A stretch of 48,894 bases of DNA, from positions 1 through 48,894 of the forward strand of contig NZ_JANIGO010000007.1 of NCBI RefSeq assembly GCF_024518835.1. The letters run 5' to 3'. Of the stretch, positions 17,287 to 26,444 are shown one piece after another (within the stretch, counting starts at the first letter, position 1; each line of letters opens with the position of its first letter). Below the pieces are notes generated by a model. It did no database searches and was not told the origin of the DNA. It saw nothing but the letters and a program-made list of their open reading frames with translations. Origin of the DNA: Limnobacter humi. GTDB taxonomy: Bacteria > Pseudomonadota > Gammaproteobacteria > Burkholderiales > Burkholderiaceae_B. The translations under genes and the position numbers were made by a program.

Positions 17287-18074
17287 GCCAAACCCATCCG
17301 AAGAACACTCGGTGGTGGTGGCCCGCATTCACCCTGGGCTTTGTGGTGATTGGCCTTGCAGCCATGGCCTTGTGGGCCAGCAGTGCACAAGCCCAGCAAA
17401 TTCTGCCCGGTGTTACCGCAGCACCCGGCCCGGGGGGCACCACCAACTACAGCGTGCCCATTCAAACCCTGCTGTTTTTTACGTTTCTGGGTTTTTTGCC
17501 AGCCATCCTGCTGATGATGACCGGCTTTACCCGCATCGTGATTGTGCTGTCGTTGTTGCGCATGGCCATGGGAACCCAAAACTCGCCGCCCAACCAGGTC
17601 ATTGTGGGTCTGAGCATGTTTCTCACGTTTTTTGTCATGTCGCCGGTGTTCGATAAGATTTACACCGAGGCCTACATCCCGTTTTCGAAAAACGAAATCC
17701 AGTTTCAGGAACTGGCCGACCGCGCCTCAGCCCCCATCAAAGACTTCATGCTCAAGCAAACCCGAGAGCCAGACCTGGCCTTGTTCATGCGCCTGGGCAA
17801 AGTGGAAAATCTGGAGCAGCCCAGCCAGGTGCCGCTGAAAGTGCTCATTCCAGCCTTTGTCACCAGCGAACTCAAAACCGCATTCCAGATCGGCTTCATG
17901 ATCTTTCTGCCGTTTCTCATCATTGACCTGATTGTCTCCAGCGTGCTGATGTCCATGGGCATGATGATGCTCTCGCCCATGCTGATCTCGCTGCCGTTCA
18001 AGATCATGTTGTTTGTGCTGGTGGATGGCTGGACACTCCTGGTTGGCTCGCTGGTCGCGAGCTTCACGGTCTAA
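17283..18074 (+). CDS. fliP: Flagellar export gate protein FliP
   Basis: FliP (263 residues) is the core pentameric subunit of the export gate in the inner membrane. It has a cleavable-type signal sequence ending near ASSAQAQ, then TLLFFTFLGFLPAILLMMTG and FTRIVIVLSLLRMAMGTQ, a large periplasmic or gate loop (VFDKIYTEAYIPF), and C-terminal helices with ELKTAFQIGFMIFLPFLIID and MGMMMLSPMLISLPFKI, all diagnostic. The start overlaps the fliO stop (ATGA). Confidence 0.97.
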   Translation: MSQTHPKNTRWWWPAFTLGFVVIGLAAMALWASSAQAQQILPGVTAAPGPGGTTNYSVPIQTLLFFTFLGFLPAILLMMTGFTRIVIVLSLLRMAMGTQNSPPNQVIVGLSMFLTFFVMSPVFDKIYTEAYIPFSKNEIQFQELADRASAPIKDFMLKQTREPDLALFMRLGKVENLEQPSQVPLKVLIPAFVTSELKTAFQIGFMIFLPFLIIDLIVSSVLMSMGMMMLSPMLISLPFKIMLFVLVDGWTLLVGSLVASFTV

Positions 18075-18090
18075 TGGAGGGCAAGCGGTT

Positions 18091-18360
18091 ATGAACAGCC
18101 AAACCGTGTTGAATTTGGGTCAAGATGCGCTGCAAGTCATGCTGATGGTTTCTGGTCCGCTGCTGATCGTGGCGCTCATTTTGGGCTTGCTCATCAGCAT
18201 CTTGCAGGCTGCGACGCAGATCAACGAAATGACCCTGTCCTTCATTCCGAAGATTTTGGGGATTTTTGCCACCCTCATGCTGCTGGGCCCCTGGATGCTG
18301 GCCACGCTGGTGGACTACACCCAGCGCCTCATCACCAGCATTCCCAACATCATCGGCTGA
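18091..18360 (+). CDS. fliQ: Flagellar export gate protein FliQ
   Basis: FliQ (89 residues) is a small two-helix membrane subunit of the export gate. The sequence shows both hydrophobic helices and the conserved LLISILQAATQINEMTLSFI and PKILGIFATLMLLGPWM. ATG 18091 is chosen because TGGAGGG (about 18075) precedes it and the family is about 89 residues; an upstream frame extension into fliP is not supported. Confidence 0.96.
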   Translation: MNSQTVLNLGQDALQVMLMVSGPLLIVALILGLLISILQAATQINEMTLSFIPKILGIFATLMLLGPWMLATLVDYTQRLITSIPNIIG

Positions 18361-18377
18361 CCGGGTCGCCTGTTCGC

Positions 18378-19145
18378 ATGATTCCCCTGAGCGGTTCACA
18401 AATCGAGGTCTGGGTCGCGGCCTTTATTTGGCCCTTCATCCGAATCCTCGCCATGCTCTCCACTGCGCCTGTGTTCGACAACCGCAGTGTCAGTCGCCGA
18501 TTGCGGGTGGGCCTGGCCGCCCTGATTGCCATGCTCATGATGCCCCTGCTACCAGCACCCCCCACCCTCACACAAGCACAGGCACTGCCCGTGCTGCTTC
18601 AACAAATTTTGATTGGGGTGTCCATGGGTTTTTCCATGCGACTGGTGTTTGCAGCGTTTGAAATGGCAGGTGACCTGTTGGGGCTGTCCATGGGGCTGGC
18701 CTTCTCGCAATTCATCGACCCAGTGCGGGGCGGGCAAAGCCCCTTGCTGGGCAGTTTCCTGGGTGTGCTGGCTTCGCTGGTGTTTTTGGCCATGGATGGC
18801 CATCTGTTGGTGATTGCCGCAGCGGTGCAAAGCTTTCAGCTGATTCCTGTGTCTGGCAACCTGTCGGTCATCAACCCGCAGAACATTGCCAGCGCCGGCA
18901 GCATCATGTTCATGCTGTCGTTGCAGATCGCCCTGCCCGTGCTGACCGCCATTCTGATTTGCAACATCGTGCTGGGTATACTGGCGCGCGCGGCCCCACA
19001 GCTCAACATCATGTCCATCGGCTTTTCAATCACCATCACCGCGGGCTTGTGGGTGTTGTGGGTCAGCTTGCCTTACTTCATCGCCGGCATCGACGGGGCG
19101 ATTGGCCGTTTGTTGAGCATCTCTGTGCTGAACACATCCAGTTAG
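18378..19145 (+). CDS. fliR: Flagellar export gate protein FliR
   Basis: FliR (255 residues) completes the FliP-FliQ-FliR gate. About six hydrophobic helices are visible, together with the family segments WPFIRILAMLSTAPVFDNRS and MGFSMRLVFAAFEMAGDLLG. It is the last gene of the plus-strand flagellar run and converges on the response-regulator gene with only three bases between stop codons, so no dedicated terminator is seen. flhB, flhA and the hook genes are not in this window. Confidence 0.96.
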   Translation: MIPLSGSQIEVWVAAFIWPFIRILAMLSTAPVFDNRSVSRRLRVGLAALIAMLMMPLLPAPPTLTQAQALPVLLQQILIGVSMGFSMRLVFAAFEMAGDLLGLSMGLAFSQFIDPVRGGQSPLLGSFLGVLASLVFLAMDGHLLVIAAAVQSFQLIPVSGNLSVINPQNIASAGSIMFMLSLQIALPVLTAILICNIVLGILARAAPQLNIMSIGFSITITAGLWVLWVSLPYFIAGIDGAIGRLLSISVLNTSS

Positions 19146-19148
19146 CGG

Positions 19149-19598
19149 CTATTCCAGGTGAAAGTCTGAATCCGACAACAGAGCGCTCGAAAAACAATCG
19201 GCGGGCGCCGCCGGATCGCTGCCCAACTGGTTTTTTACCATCACCAGCAATTCATCCACTTCAAAGGGTTTGATCAGATAATCGCTGGCACCCAAGGCCA
19301 AGGCCTTGCGCAAATCACTGGCATCACTGCGTGCGGTCAACAGAACGAAGGGAAGCTTTTCATACACCGCGTCACCGCGAACCAGGCTCAACAGCTCAAA
19401 ACCATCCATAAACGGCATCATCAAATCACTGATGATCAATCGGGGCTGTTGCGCAGGCAACTCCCGCACGGCAGTCAATTGATTGAAAGCGTCCAAACCA
19501 TTGGCGGCCTGCATCACATCCAGCCCGGTCAGTTCCAAAATTTGGGCCAAGTTTGCAAGAATCACCTCCTGATCCTCAACAACCATCACGCGGGGCAT
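19149..19598 (-). CDS. Single-domain response regulator
   Basis: A 149-residue receiver protein without an output domain. The phosphorylation pocket is intact: E8/D9, phospho-acceptor D58 in ISDLMMPFMDG, T88 in LLTARSD and K110 in DYLIKPF. About 25 extra residues (DPAAPADCFSSALLSDSDFH) follow the receiver and are likely disordered. The start overlaps the 3' end of the upstream sensor kinase gene by 13 bases, so the two are co-translated and probably partners. With no DNA-binding domain, it must act by protein contact or as a phosphate sink. Confidence 0.92.
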   Translation of the reverse strand: MPRVMVVEDQEVILANLAQILELTGLDVMQAANGLDAFNQLTAVRELPAQQPRLIISDLMMPFMDGFELLSLVRGDAVYEKLPFVLLTARSDASDLRKALALGASDYLIKPFEVDELLVMVKNQLGSDPAAPADCFSSALLSDSDFHLE

Positions 19599-21631
19599 GT
19601 CTCCTCCTTCAAAGACGGCAAATCCACACAGAGCGCCAAATCATCGCCCTGCTGCACCATCATAAGTCGCCCACCGATAAATCGTATCACCCGCTTGGTG
19701 AGCAACAGGGAAAATGGCAAATGTTCGTCCTTGAAGGGAATAATGGTGCCTTGGTCGCTGGCATCCACACCATGGCAGGGAATGGCCCAGTCGGGCCACT
19801 GCAGCAGGCTCAGGCTCAATTGCAAACCGCCTGCTTCCGGGCGGTCTACCCAAACCTCGCCGATGTTCAACTCTTTGTCCTGCACACACGCCAGCAGCTG
19901 ACGCACCACCTGGGTCAATGCATACTCGTCGGTGTAAAACTCATACCCGTTCAGCCTGGGTGAAAAGTTCAACGCATCTTTCAGGGAAGCCCCCCGCAAA
20001 CGGCTGTGAGCCAACACAAAGTCGGTCAACACCCGCTGAACAGGCACCGGTTCAATCCGAAGGTTTTTGTGGGAATACCCACTGCCCATGAACATCAAGG
20101 TTTCATCCACCAAGGCACGCAGCGATTTCAAGGCCCAGCCAATCTGATCAACATAGGTCAACACCAGGTTGGCATCCGGCTCGGGTCGGTTCATGCAATT
20201 TTCGATCAAGGCCTTGGCCGATCCAATCACCGTCATCGGGGTTCGGATTTCATGGGCCAGATAATCCACAAACTGGGACTTTCGGCTGGACAGCAGATGC
20301 TCCTCGTTCAATTCTTCCCGAATGGACAACTCCAGATCCATTTCACCCGTTCGGTCATGCATCACGCCCACCAAACGGGTGGGTAAACCGTACGCATTTC
20401 GCACCGCCACAATGCGGATTTCAATCTTGAGCAGCGCGCCATACGGGGTTCGATAGCGGATTTGCGTCACATTGCTGGCGTTCGGATCGGTGAGGCAACC
20501 CTGCATGGCCTTGTTCAACTGGATTTGATCGTCTGCCAAAATGCCCACGCGCCACAAACCGGCCGGCACCAAATGCCCCAGGGGCAAGTCCAGCCCAAAC
20601 AAGCGGCGCCAGGAGGGACTGAAATCCAGCAACTCCTGCTCCAGGTCCCACTCAAACATTCCCTCTTCCAACGAGAACAACGCCGCCACCAAACCTTCGA
20701 TGGACACTTGGTGGTCCTTCTGCACCGCCTCAACAGAGCGCTCCAACTGCTTGCGCCGATGTTGTTCGGAGGCAAGCTCAGCCGTGGTTTGGCGCACCTG
20801 GTCAATGGCCGTCTGGTTCAACACCGACAGTTTTTGGTTATCAAATTTCAGCAACCCCACCACGCGTTGTTGAATGGTGTACACATAAATCAACAAAAAC
20901 AGAATCATGAGCAAGGCCAGCACACCCATCATGGACTCAAACGCCGAAGCGCTGATCCAGAACTGGTGCCAGGGTATGGGCGAGGTGACCACCGAGACTT
21001 CTGCAAAACTCATCACCGACATGGCCACCCACTGGTTGGCCGCCGTGATGCCCAGGATGTAGAACACCCGGTCGCGGGTGCTGCGCACGCTGCGGGTCAG
21101 GCCAGTCTCCGAAAGCCTGCCCAAGGCATACAACACCAGGCAACTCACCGCCATGCTGGAAGCCACCAAGGGCCAACGGATGCGAACCACATCGGTGCTG
21201 CTCACCCCATACACAAACAGGGAATGCACGGCAAACATCACCAGGGTTCCAACCACCCCGTATATCTTGCTGAAATGAAAACGTCGCCGCAGCGCCACGC
21301 GAACGAGGGATTCGGACGACATCATGAGCGCCAGAGCCACCCAGAACCACAGCACCGCCCGCGTGATGGAGTACGAGGTCCACACCGATGTTTGCAGGGT
21401 GAGCGCAACAAAAGCCGACGAGAACAACATCGACAGCACATACAAGCTGCACACAACAGCTTGTCGGCTCAGGGTGGATCGGAATTGAAGATACTTGATC
21501 GACCGCAGGCGCAGCTCAATGCCCACTGCCATCGTCAACAGTGAGGAAAAGAAACCCAACACCAGTGCCGAAACATGTGTTTGTGTCAATACGCCCAAGT
21601 ACGCAAGCCAGTCCTGCTTTACATCAATCAT
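19586..21631 (-). CDS. Membrane sensor histidine kinase with degenerate ATPase domain
   Basis: A 681-residue inner-membrane sensor. Roughly seven membrane helices occupy residues 15-270, followed by a coiled coil (about 270-310), a PAS-like domain with FEWDLEQELLDFSPSWRRLF, and a HisKA domain with the H-box FVDYLAHEIRTPMTVIG. The C-terminal ATPase region is recognisable from TDEYALTQVVRQLLACVQD and SLLLTKRVIRFIGGRLMMV, but the N-box Asn is missing and the DxGxG and GLGL glycines are replaced. It may be a pseudokinase, phosphatase or unusual kinase. It overlaps its response regulator. The membrane module could not be assigned to a named family. Confidence 0.85.
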   Translation of the reverse strand: MIDVKQDWLAYLGVLTQTHVSALVLGFFSSLLTMAVGIELRLRSIKYLQFRSTLSRQAVVCSLYVLSMLFSSAFVALTLQTSVWTSYSITRAVLWFWVALALMMSSESLVRVALRRRFHFSKIYGVVGTLVMFAVHSLFVYGVSSTDVVRIRWPLVASSMAVSCLVLYALGRLSETGLTRSVRSTRDRVFYILGITAANQWVAMSVMSFAEVSVVTSPIPWHQFWISASAFESMMGVLALLMILFLLIYVYTIQQRVVGLLKFDNQKLSVLNQTAIDQVRQTTAELASEQHRRKQLERSVEAVQKDHQVSIEGLVAALFSLEEGMFEWDLEQELLDFSPSWRRLFGLDLPLGHLVPAGLWRVGILADDQIQLNKAMQGCLTDPNASNVTQIRYRTPYGALLKIEIRIVAVRNAYGLPTRLVGVMHDRTGEMDLELSIREELNEEHLLSSRKSQFVDYLAHEIRTPMTVIGSAKALIENCMNRPEPDANLVLTYVDQIGWALKSLRALVDETLMFMGSGYSHKNLRIEPVPVQRVLTDFVLAHSRLRGASLKDALNFSPRLNGYEFYTDEYALTQVVRQLLACVQDKELNIGEVWVDRPEAGGLQLSLSLLQWPDWAIPCHGVDASDQGTIIPFKDEHLPFSLLLTKRVIRFIGGRLMMVQQGDDLALCVDLPSLKEETCPA

Positions 21632-21862
21632 TGCTCTCTGCCTGCGTGTGGCGGGTTAAAAAACCAGCGCCATCCCGGTTTGAATTATTATGAATGTTAC
21701 AAACTGTTATAACCCAGCACTCGGTGGTTTTCCCCACCCAGTCGGGTTAGAAATGCCCTGCAGGTTTGTTTCCCATCTTGAAGCAAATTAACGTCTGACA
21801 TTGCGACAATTTGTCTACCCCAAATGGGTGAAATTGGTGGACTCACTCTAACCCCGGGATAT

Positions 21863-21892
21863 TTGTACGCAAATGCCTCATTGCTTTATAAA
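21863..21892 (+). promoter_or_regulatory. Possible sigma-70 promoter for the MarR gene
   Basis: TTGTAC (21863-21868), an 18-base spacer and TATAAA (21887-21892) lie 24 bases before the MarR start. The -10 is good and the -35 moderate. The rest of the 284-base gap between the kinase and MarR genes (21632-21915) is AT-richer than its surroundings, as expected for a divergent promoter region, and shows no gene. Confidence 0.35.
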
Positions 21893-21915
21893 ATGCGGTT
21901 CATGTTGATTTGTAA

Positions 21916-22368
21916 ATGGTTTCTGGAATGTCCACCGCCCTTGAAGACAGCCTGATTGCGCTGCGCCGCATCATCCGTGCCACGGAGTCCAGCGCGCGGG
22001 CATTGGCCAAACGGGCTGACATGGCCACATCGGAACTGCACACCTTGCAAGTGGTGGAAGACAATCCCGGTATTTCTCCCGGCGAGCTGGCCAGGGCCTT
22101 GGGGCTGTCGCCGGTGACCTCCACCGTGATTCTCCAGAAGCTGGAAGGCCGCAACCTGGTGTGCAAGGTTCGAAGCCTGAATGACAAACGTCGGCTGGAG
22201 GTACAGCTGACCGACCAGGGCCGTCAAGAGCTGGTGCAAGCGCCGTCCAGCCTGCAAGGCCGCTTCCGGTCTGAGTTCTCCACCCTGCCCGCCTGGGAAC
22301 AGCACCAAATTGCTGCCGTTCTGGGACGGGTGAGCGGCCTGTTGGGCGCCGACAACCTGGACGCCTGA
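21916..22368 (+). CDS. MarR family transcriptional regulator
   Basis: A 150-residue winged-helix dimeric regulator. The helix-turn-helix is in NPGISPGELARALGLSPVTS, followed by the recognition-helix end VILQKLEGRNLV and the wing SLNDKRRLEVQLTDQGRQ, which carries the DxRR motif typical of MarR. The N- and C-terminal helices for dimerisation are present. The ligand and targets are unknown. ATG 21928 is an alternative start. A small membrane-protein gene starts only five bases after its stop and may be in the same operon. Confidence 0.9.
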   Translation: MVSGMSTALEDSLIALRRIIRATESSARALAKRADMATSELHTLQVVEDNPGISPGELARALGLSPVTSTVILQKLEGRNLVCKVRSLNDKRRLEVQLTDQGRQELVQAPSSLQGRFRSEFSTLPAWEQHQIAAVLGRVSGLLGADNLDA

Positions 22369-22373
22369 GGATC

Positions 22374-22565
22374 ATGCAATTTCACGCCATCCTCAAGGCC
22401 AGTCAGCCTGTGTTCTGGTTGATGTGCGGGATATGCTTGGTTTTCCTGATTTTGACCCAGGTTGGCAAAGCGCTGGACAACCTGCAGTCCACAGAGGACA
22501 TCCACTGTATTTCACCAGGCCGGCCTGCGCTGGACCGCCACTGTCAGGATCAACGCGAGAGCTGA
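22374..22565 (+). CDS. Small putative membrane protein
   Basis: A 63-residue reading frame with one strongly hydrophobic segment (FWLMCGICLVFLILTQV, about residues 14-30) and a short polar tail containing two cysteines. It begins five bases after the MarR stop, with TGAGGA as a plausible ribosome site, and its codons are GC-rich at third positions like the neighbours. No family is recognised. It could be a chance frame; the position favours a real gene. Confidence 0.5.
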   Translation: MQFHAILKASQPVFWLMCGICLVFLILTQVGKALDNLQSTEDIHCISPGRPALDRHCQDQRES

Positions 22566-22575
22566 ATCTGCCCGC

Positions 22576-23622
22576 CTAGCGCTCGGCCACCACCACCTGG
22601 TTTTTGCCATTGCGCTTGGCCTGGTACATCAATTCGTCTGCTGCACGCAACACATCACCCGCTGTGAGGCCCTGATACCGGGTTTGAACCAGCACGCCCA
22701 CGCTGGCCGACACCGGCAGGTTGGGAGCCACCTGCGCAACCACATCAAGAACGGCATCCCGAATGCGCTGCCCCAGGCAGGCCGCCGTGTCTGGGCGGTT
22801 AACCGCCTGGCTAAGCACCACAAATTCATCACCCGACAAGCGATACACCCGGTCTTCCGTTCTTAACTTCAGTTGAAGCCGTACACACACCCGGCGCAAC
22901 AGCTTGTCACCCCAGTGGTGGCCCAGCGTGTCATTGACCTGCTTGAAATTGTCCAGGTCGATGAAACCGACCATGAAGGTTTTTTGCTCGGCCAGTGCGG
23001 CCCACAACGCCTGTTCCAGTGCCTTGCGGTTAAATGCACGGGTGAGTGGGTCCAGCAGGTTTTCTTCGGACAGGCTGCGGGAATTTTCGTGAATTTTCCG
23101 GCTCATCCGATAAAAATGAAACGGCAGAATGCCCAACAAAAACAGGTTGCTCAGCAGCAGTGGCGGGTTGTCCCGCCAAAAGGGGTGAGCAATCCACAAC
23201 ACCACAAACAGCAGGCCGCCCAACAGGCAATGCAAACCCAGAGCCCGAGGGCCGTAGCGCATGCCGCGAATCAGTGCCAACACCGACACCAAGGGAGAGG
23301 AAAAAGCCAAAGGAACTGGTGCCAGCCACAAACCGATGCCAATCACCGGTACATCGGCCAAATACAGGGCTTTTTCAAGCCACTGGGGGCGCTGCTGGCC
23401 TTGCAGCCAAACCCACTGGAACACAGCCAGGGGGAGATAAACCGCCATGAAACCCAAATAGAAGTGGGCATGGCCGGCCGGGCCTTCCAGGCTGCCGGGT
23501 GGCGTGAGCAACACCAGCAGCACAGCCAACGCGGCAAAAACCACCCGCTGGCGGCAGCGAACCAACATGTCGTGCAACTCAAACGGGGAATGGGAAACAG
23601 ACGGGTTGGACGGGGATGACAT
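22576..23622 (-). CDS. Membrane-bound GGDEF diguanylate cyclase
   Basis: A 348-residue protein with about five to six membrane helices in residues 28-168 (no recognised sensory family) and a C-terminal GGDEF domain (about 185-345). The active-site motif is SGDEF, a variant commonly active, and the metal-binding DLDNFKQVND and LTRAFNRKALE segments are intact. An RTED sequence five residues before the signature matches the RxxD inhibitory site, so product feedback is expected. It makes c-di-GMP from GTP and could feed YcgR encoded at 4726-5472. It follows the chemotaxis operon on the same strand but is separated by a hairpin. Confidence 0.92.
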   Translation of the reverse strand: MSSPSNPSVSHSPFELHDMLVRCRQRVVFAALAVLLVLLTPPGSLEGPAGHAHFYLGFMAVYLPLAVFQWVWLQGQQRPQWLEKALYLADVPVIGIGLWLAPVPLAFSSPLVSVLALIRGMRYGPRALGLHCLLGGLLFVVLWIAHPFWRDNPPLLLSNLFLLGILPFHFYRMSRKIHENSRSLSEENLLDPLTRAFNRKALEQALWAALAEQKTFMVGFIDLDNFKQVNDTLGHHWGDKLLRRVCVRLQLKLRTEDRVYRLSGDEFVVLSQAVNRPDTAACLGQRIRDAVLDVVAQVAPNLPVSASVGVLVQTRYQGLTAGDVLRAADELMYQAKRNGKNQVVVAER

Positions 23623-23673
23623 GCCAGGCGGGGGTCAAGGTACAACCCCTATACTCTATGACATCGGAATAAA

Positions 23674-23704
23674 TTTCACCCAGATGAGCGACATCCGGGT
23701 GAAA
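23674..23704 (-). terminator. Hairpin downstream of cheW
   Basis: TTTCACCC (23674-23681) pairs with GGGTGAAA (23697-23704), and inside the loop GATG pairs with CATC, giving a long stem. On the minus strand the stem is followed by TTTATTCC, a moderate U-rich tail. It lies between the cheW stop and the diguanylate cyclase start and probably ends the chemotaxis transcript. Confidence 0.5.
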
Positions 23705-23735
23705 CAATTCACCATCAATTTGACTATTGAATGGA

Positions 23736-24251
23736 TTAAGCAGCTACGGTTGATTCCAAATCAGCCGGAATTTCAAAGTCCAGCAAGCGCTCCACATTCA
23801 GCACCAACACGAATTCTTCATCCACCTTGCCAATGCCCCGCAAAAAGTCGGTGCGAACACCCGCGCCAAACTGGGGCGGCGGCGAAATGGAATCACCGGA
23901 AATGTCCACCACTGCGTTGACTGCATCCACCATGAAACCAACCACCTGGGTTTCATCGGCCATCTGGCTTTCCAGAATCACAATGCAGGTTCGGCGGTTC
24001 ACCGCGGTTTGGCCCTGACCAAACCGGGCGCTCAAATCCACCACCGGCACCACAGAACCACGCAAATTGATCACACCACTGATGCACTGCTGCATCATGG
24101 GCACCACGGTGATGCGGCCGTATTCGATGATTTCCTTGATTCGCAAAATTTCAACGGCCAACCGCTGGTTGCGCACCTGGAAAGTCAGGTACTGGTGGCT
24201 GGCACTGTCGGCTTCTTGAGCCGTGGCAATCTGATGGTTGATGTCGTTCAT
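23736..24251 (-). CDS. cheW: Chemotaxis coupling protein CheW
   Basis: A CheW scaffold (171 residues) that links receptors to CheA. Family features include YLTFQVRNQRLAVEILRIKE, GVINLRGSVVPVVDLSARFG and VDAVNAVVDISGDSI. The longer frame begins at 24281 inside cheA, but ATG 24251 is preferred because AAGGA lies nine bases before it. It is the last gene of the minus-strand operon receptor-cheY-STAS-cheA-cheW. Confidence 0.94.
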   Translation of the reverse strand: MNDINHQIATAQEADSASHQYLTFQVRNQRLAVEILRIKEIIEYGRITVVPMMQQCISGVINLRGSVVPVVDLSARFGQGQTAVNRRTCIVILESQMADETQVVGFMVDAVNAVVDISGDSISPPPQFGAGVRTDFLRGIGKVDEEFVLVLNVERLLDFEIPADLESTVAA

Positions 24252-24273
24252 GGTCATGGGTCCTTGGGAGTTA

Positions 24274-26442
24274 TCAGGCATGGGCCTGTTCGATCTGTTG
24301 GCTGGTCAGACTGCTCACTTCACCAATCAGCTTGGGTACATCAATAATGAGGGCCACATCGCCGTTGCCCATGATGGTGGCACCGCTGATGGCCTTGTTC
24401 TGTTCAAAAATATTGCCCAGTGGCTTGATCACTGTCTGGGACTCGCCGTGCAACTGGTCCGCCACAATACCGGCCTTGATGCCGCCGGAACTCACCACAA
24501 TGATGTTCTCGCGCTTGGGTTTCGGGGCGTTGCTGCCAAACACCTTGCGCAGGCGGACACACGGCAGGAATTCACCGCGCAGGTCGTAATGAATGTCCAT
24601 GCGGTCATCATCATCGCCCAGGGCGCCCACAGGCAGTTCCAAACATTCGCGAACAAAGGCCAGCGGAATCACATAGGCAGATCCGCCCACACCAATCATG
24701 AATCCATCAATGATGGCCAAGGTCAGTGGTAGACGAATCTCGAATGTGCAACCCTGACCAGGGCGTGAACGCACCTGCACCGAGCCCCTCAGGGCTTCGA
24801 TGTTTTTCTTCACCACATCCATGCCCACACCCCGTCCTGAGATGTCTGTCACTTGGTCGGCGGTTGAAAAACCCGGTGCAAAAATCAACATATTGACTTC
24901 GGCATCGCTTAAGGTTTGCTCTGGTGTGATGATGCCCTTTTCAATGGCTTTCTTCAGAATCTTGTCACGTGCAAGGCCACGCCCATCGTCCGACACCTCA
25001 ATCACGATGTGACCGCTATCATGGTAGGCATGCAGGCCCAATTTGCCGGTGGCTGGCTTGCCACTGGCTTGTCGTTCCTCGGGTGTTTCCAAGCCATGGT
25101 CCAGCGCATTGCGCACCAGGTGCATCAACGGGTCGCCAATGCGCTCCACCACCGACTTGTCCAGCTCGGTGTCTTCGCCTGAAATTTCCAGTTGGATCTG
25201 TTTGCCCAAACCCATGGAAATGTCGCGAACCACGCGCTGGAACCGCTGAAATGTTTCGCCGATTTGAACCATGCGCAAACCCAGCGCGCCATCACGGATT
25301 TCTTCAATCAAACCAGCCACAGCGCTGGTGGCCTCCAGCATGGAGGTGTTGTTCAGGTGTTTGGCCTGCTCGACAGTGCCAGCATTGGCGATCACCAGTT
25401 CACCGACCAAATTGATGAGCGCATCCAGCTTGTCCGACGGCACACGAATGAATTGACTGGGTGCTGCAGCCTTGTTGCTTGTTTTGGCTTTGGGTGTGGC
25501 TTTGGCAACCGGATCTGCAGCCATGATGGCTGCAAGAGCGGGCTCAACCAATGAGCCTTGTTCAACCGCAGCAGGCTGCATGGCCTGCGGGCGCTGGCAA
25601 CCCAACTGTTGCAACCATTCTGCACCCCGCTCTACGCCCTCTGGATACCCCTGCAACAGCGCATCCCAACGGGCTGGTTCACACTGGTGAGGCAGAATAC
25701 GCACCACGCTGTCTTCGGTCAAAAATTCAAATGCGTCTTGAATGGCGGCTTCATCCCGGTCTGTCACAAAGCGCAATTCAAAGCCCAGATAGCAAGCTTC
25801 TGGGTCCAGTTCTGCAAACGCCGGCAAATGGTCCATCACCGGCACCATGTCTTGAATATCACCGTAGGTGCTGAGGTACGCAAAAATGGGCGCTGGGTCA
25901 AAACCGTCGCAAAGGGTGGAGCGCGCCAAGCGCAGCGAAATATGCCAGGCTTGTTGCCCGCTGGCTGCCGGCACTGCTGCAATATCAGCATCAGCCGGTG
26001 TTGCAGCTTGTGCTGCGGGTGGTGTTTCATCGGCATGCAGGTAAGCTTTCAGTCGCGCGGTCAATCCATCTTGAACCACCGCCAGCTCCCCATCCACCTG
26101 CTCTGCACTGCCACCGCCTTCAATGCTGTCCACCAGCTCGGCGATGTGGTCCCGGCATTCCAGCACCAGGGTGCTCATGTTGGCATCAAAACCAATTTCG
26201 CCATTGCGAACCCGGTCCAGAACGGTCTCCAGGTTGTGTACAAAATGGGTAATCACCTGCAGGCCGAATACGCCAGCACTGCCCTTGATGGTGTGTGCTG
26301 CCCGAAAAGCTGCATTCAGCACCTCGGAATCGTCCGGGTTCTGCTCCAACTGGAGCACATAACTTTCCACCTCACCCAGCAACTGTCGGGCTTCCGTAAA
26401 GAAGATGCCACGTGACGCTTCCAGATCCAATTCAAATGCCAT
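24274..26442 (-). CDS. cheA: Chemotaxis histidine kinase CheA
   Basis: CheA (722 residues) phosphorylates CheY in response to receptor arrays. The N-terminal Hpt domain has AAHTIKGSAGVFG with phospho-acceptor H50. A second domain (about residues 165-285) with LRFVTDRDEAAIQDAFEFL replaces the classical P2. A linker, the dimerisation helices, and an intact ATPase follow (N-box LMHLVRNALDHGLETPEER, DDGRGLARDKI, GRGVGMDVVKKNI). The C-terminal CheW-like domain ends at IEQAHA. All catalytic boxes are present, in contrast to the kinase at 19586. The gene begins two bases after the STAS gene. Confidence 0.96.
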   Translation of the reverse strand: MAFELDLEASRGIFFTEARQLLGEVESYVLQLEQNPDDSEVLNAAFRAAHTIKGSAGVFGLQVITHFVHNLETVLDRVRNGEIGFDANMSTLVLECRDHIAELVDSIEGGGSAEQVDGELAVVQDGLTARLKAYLHADETPPAAQAATPADADIAAVPAASGQQAWHISLRLARSTLCDGFDPAPIFAYLSTYGDIQDMVPVMDHLPAFAELDPEACYLGFELRFVTDRDEAAIQDAFEFLTEDSVVRILPHQCEPARWDALLQGYPEGVERGAEWLQQLGCQRPQAMQPAAVEQGSLVEPALAAIMAADPVAKATPKAKTSNKAAAPSQFIRVPSDKLDALINLVGELVIANAGTVEQAKHLNNTSMLEATSAVAGLIEEIRDGALGLRMVQIGETFQRFQRVVRDISMGLGKQIQLEISGEDTELDKSVVERIGDPLMHLVRNALDHGLETPEERQASGKPATGKLGLHAYHDSGHIVIEVSDDGRGLARDKILKKAIEKGIITPEQTLSDAEVNMLIFAPGFSTADQVTDISGRGVGMDVVKKNIEALRGSVQVRSRPGQGCTFEIRLPLTLAIIDGFMIGVGGSAYVIPLAFVRECLELPVGALGDDDDRMDIHYDLRGEFLPCVRLRKVFGSNAPKPKRENIIVVSSGGIKAGIVADQLHGESQTVIKPLGNIFEQNKAISGATIMGNGDVALIIDVPKLIGEVSSLTSQQIEQAHA

Positions 26443-26444
26443 GT

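Noticed and set aside
20462-21544. 360-residue plus-strand frame opposite the sensor kinase
   Set aside because: Extremely His/Gln-rich translation and no start signals; shadow of the kinase gene.
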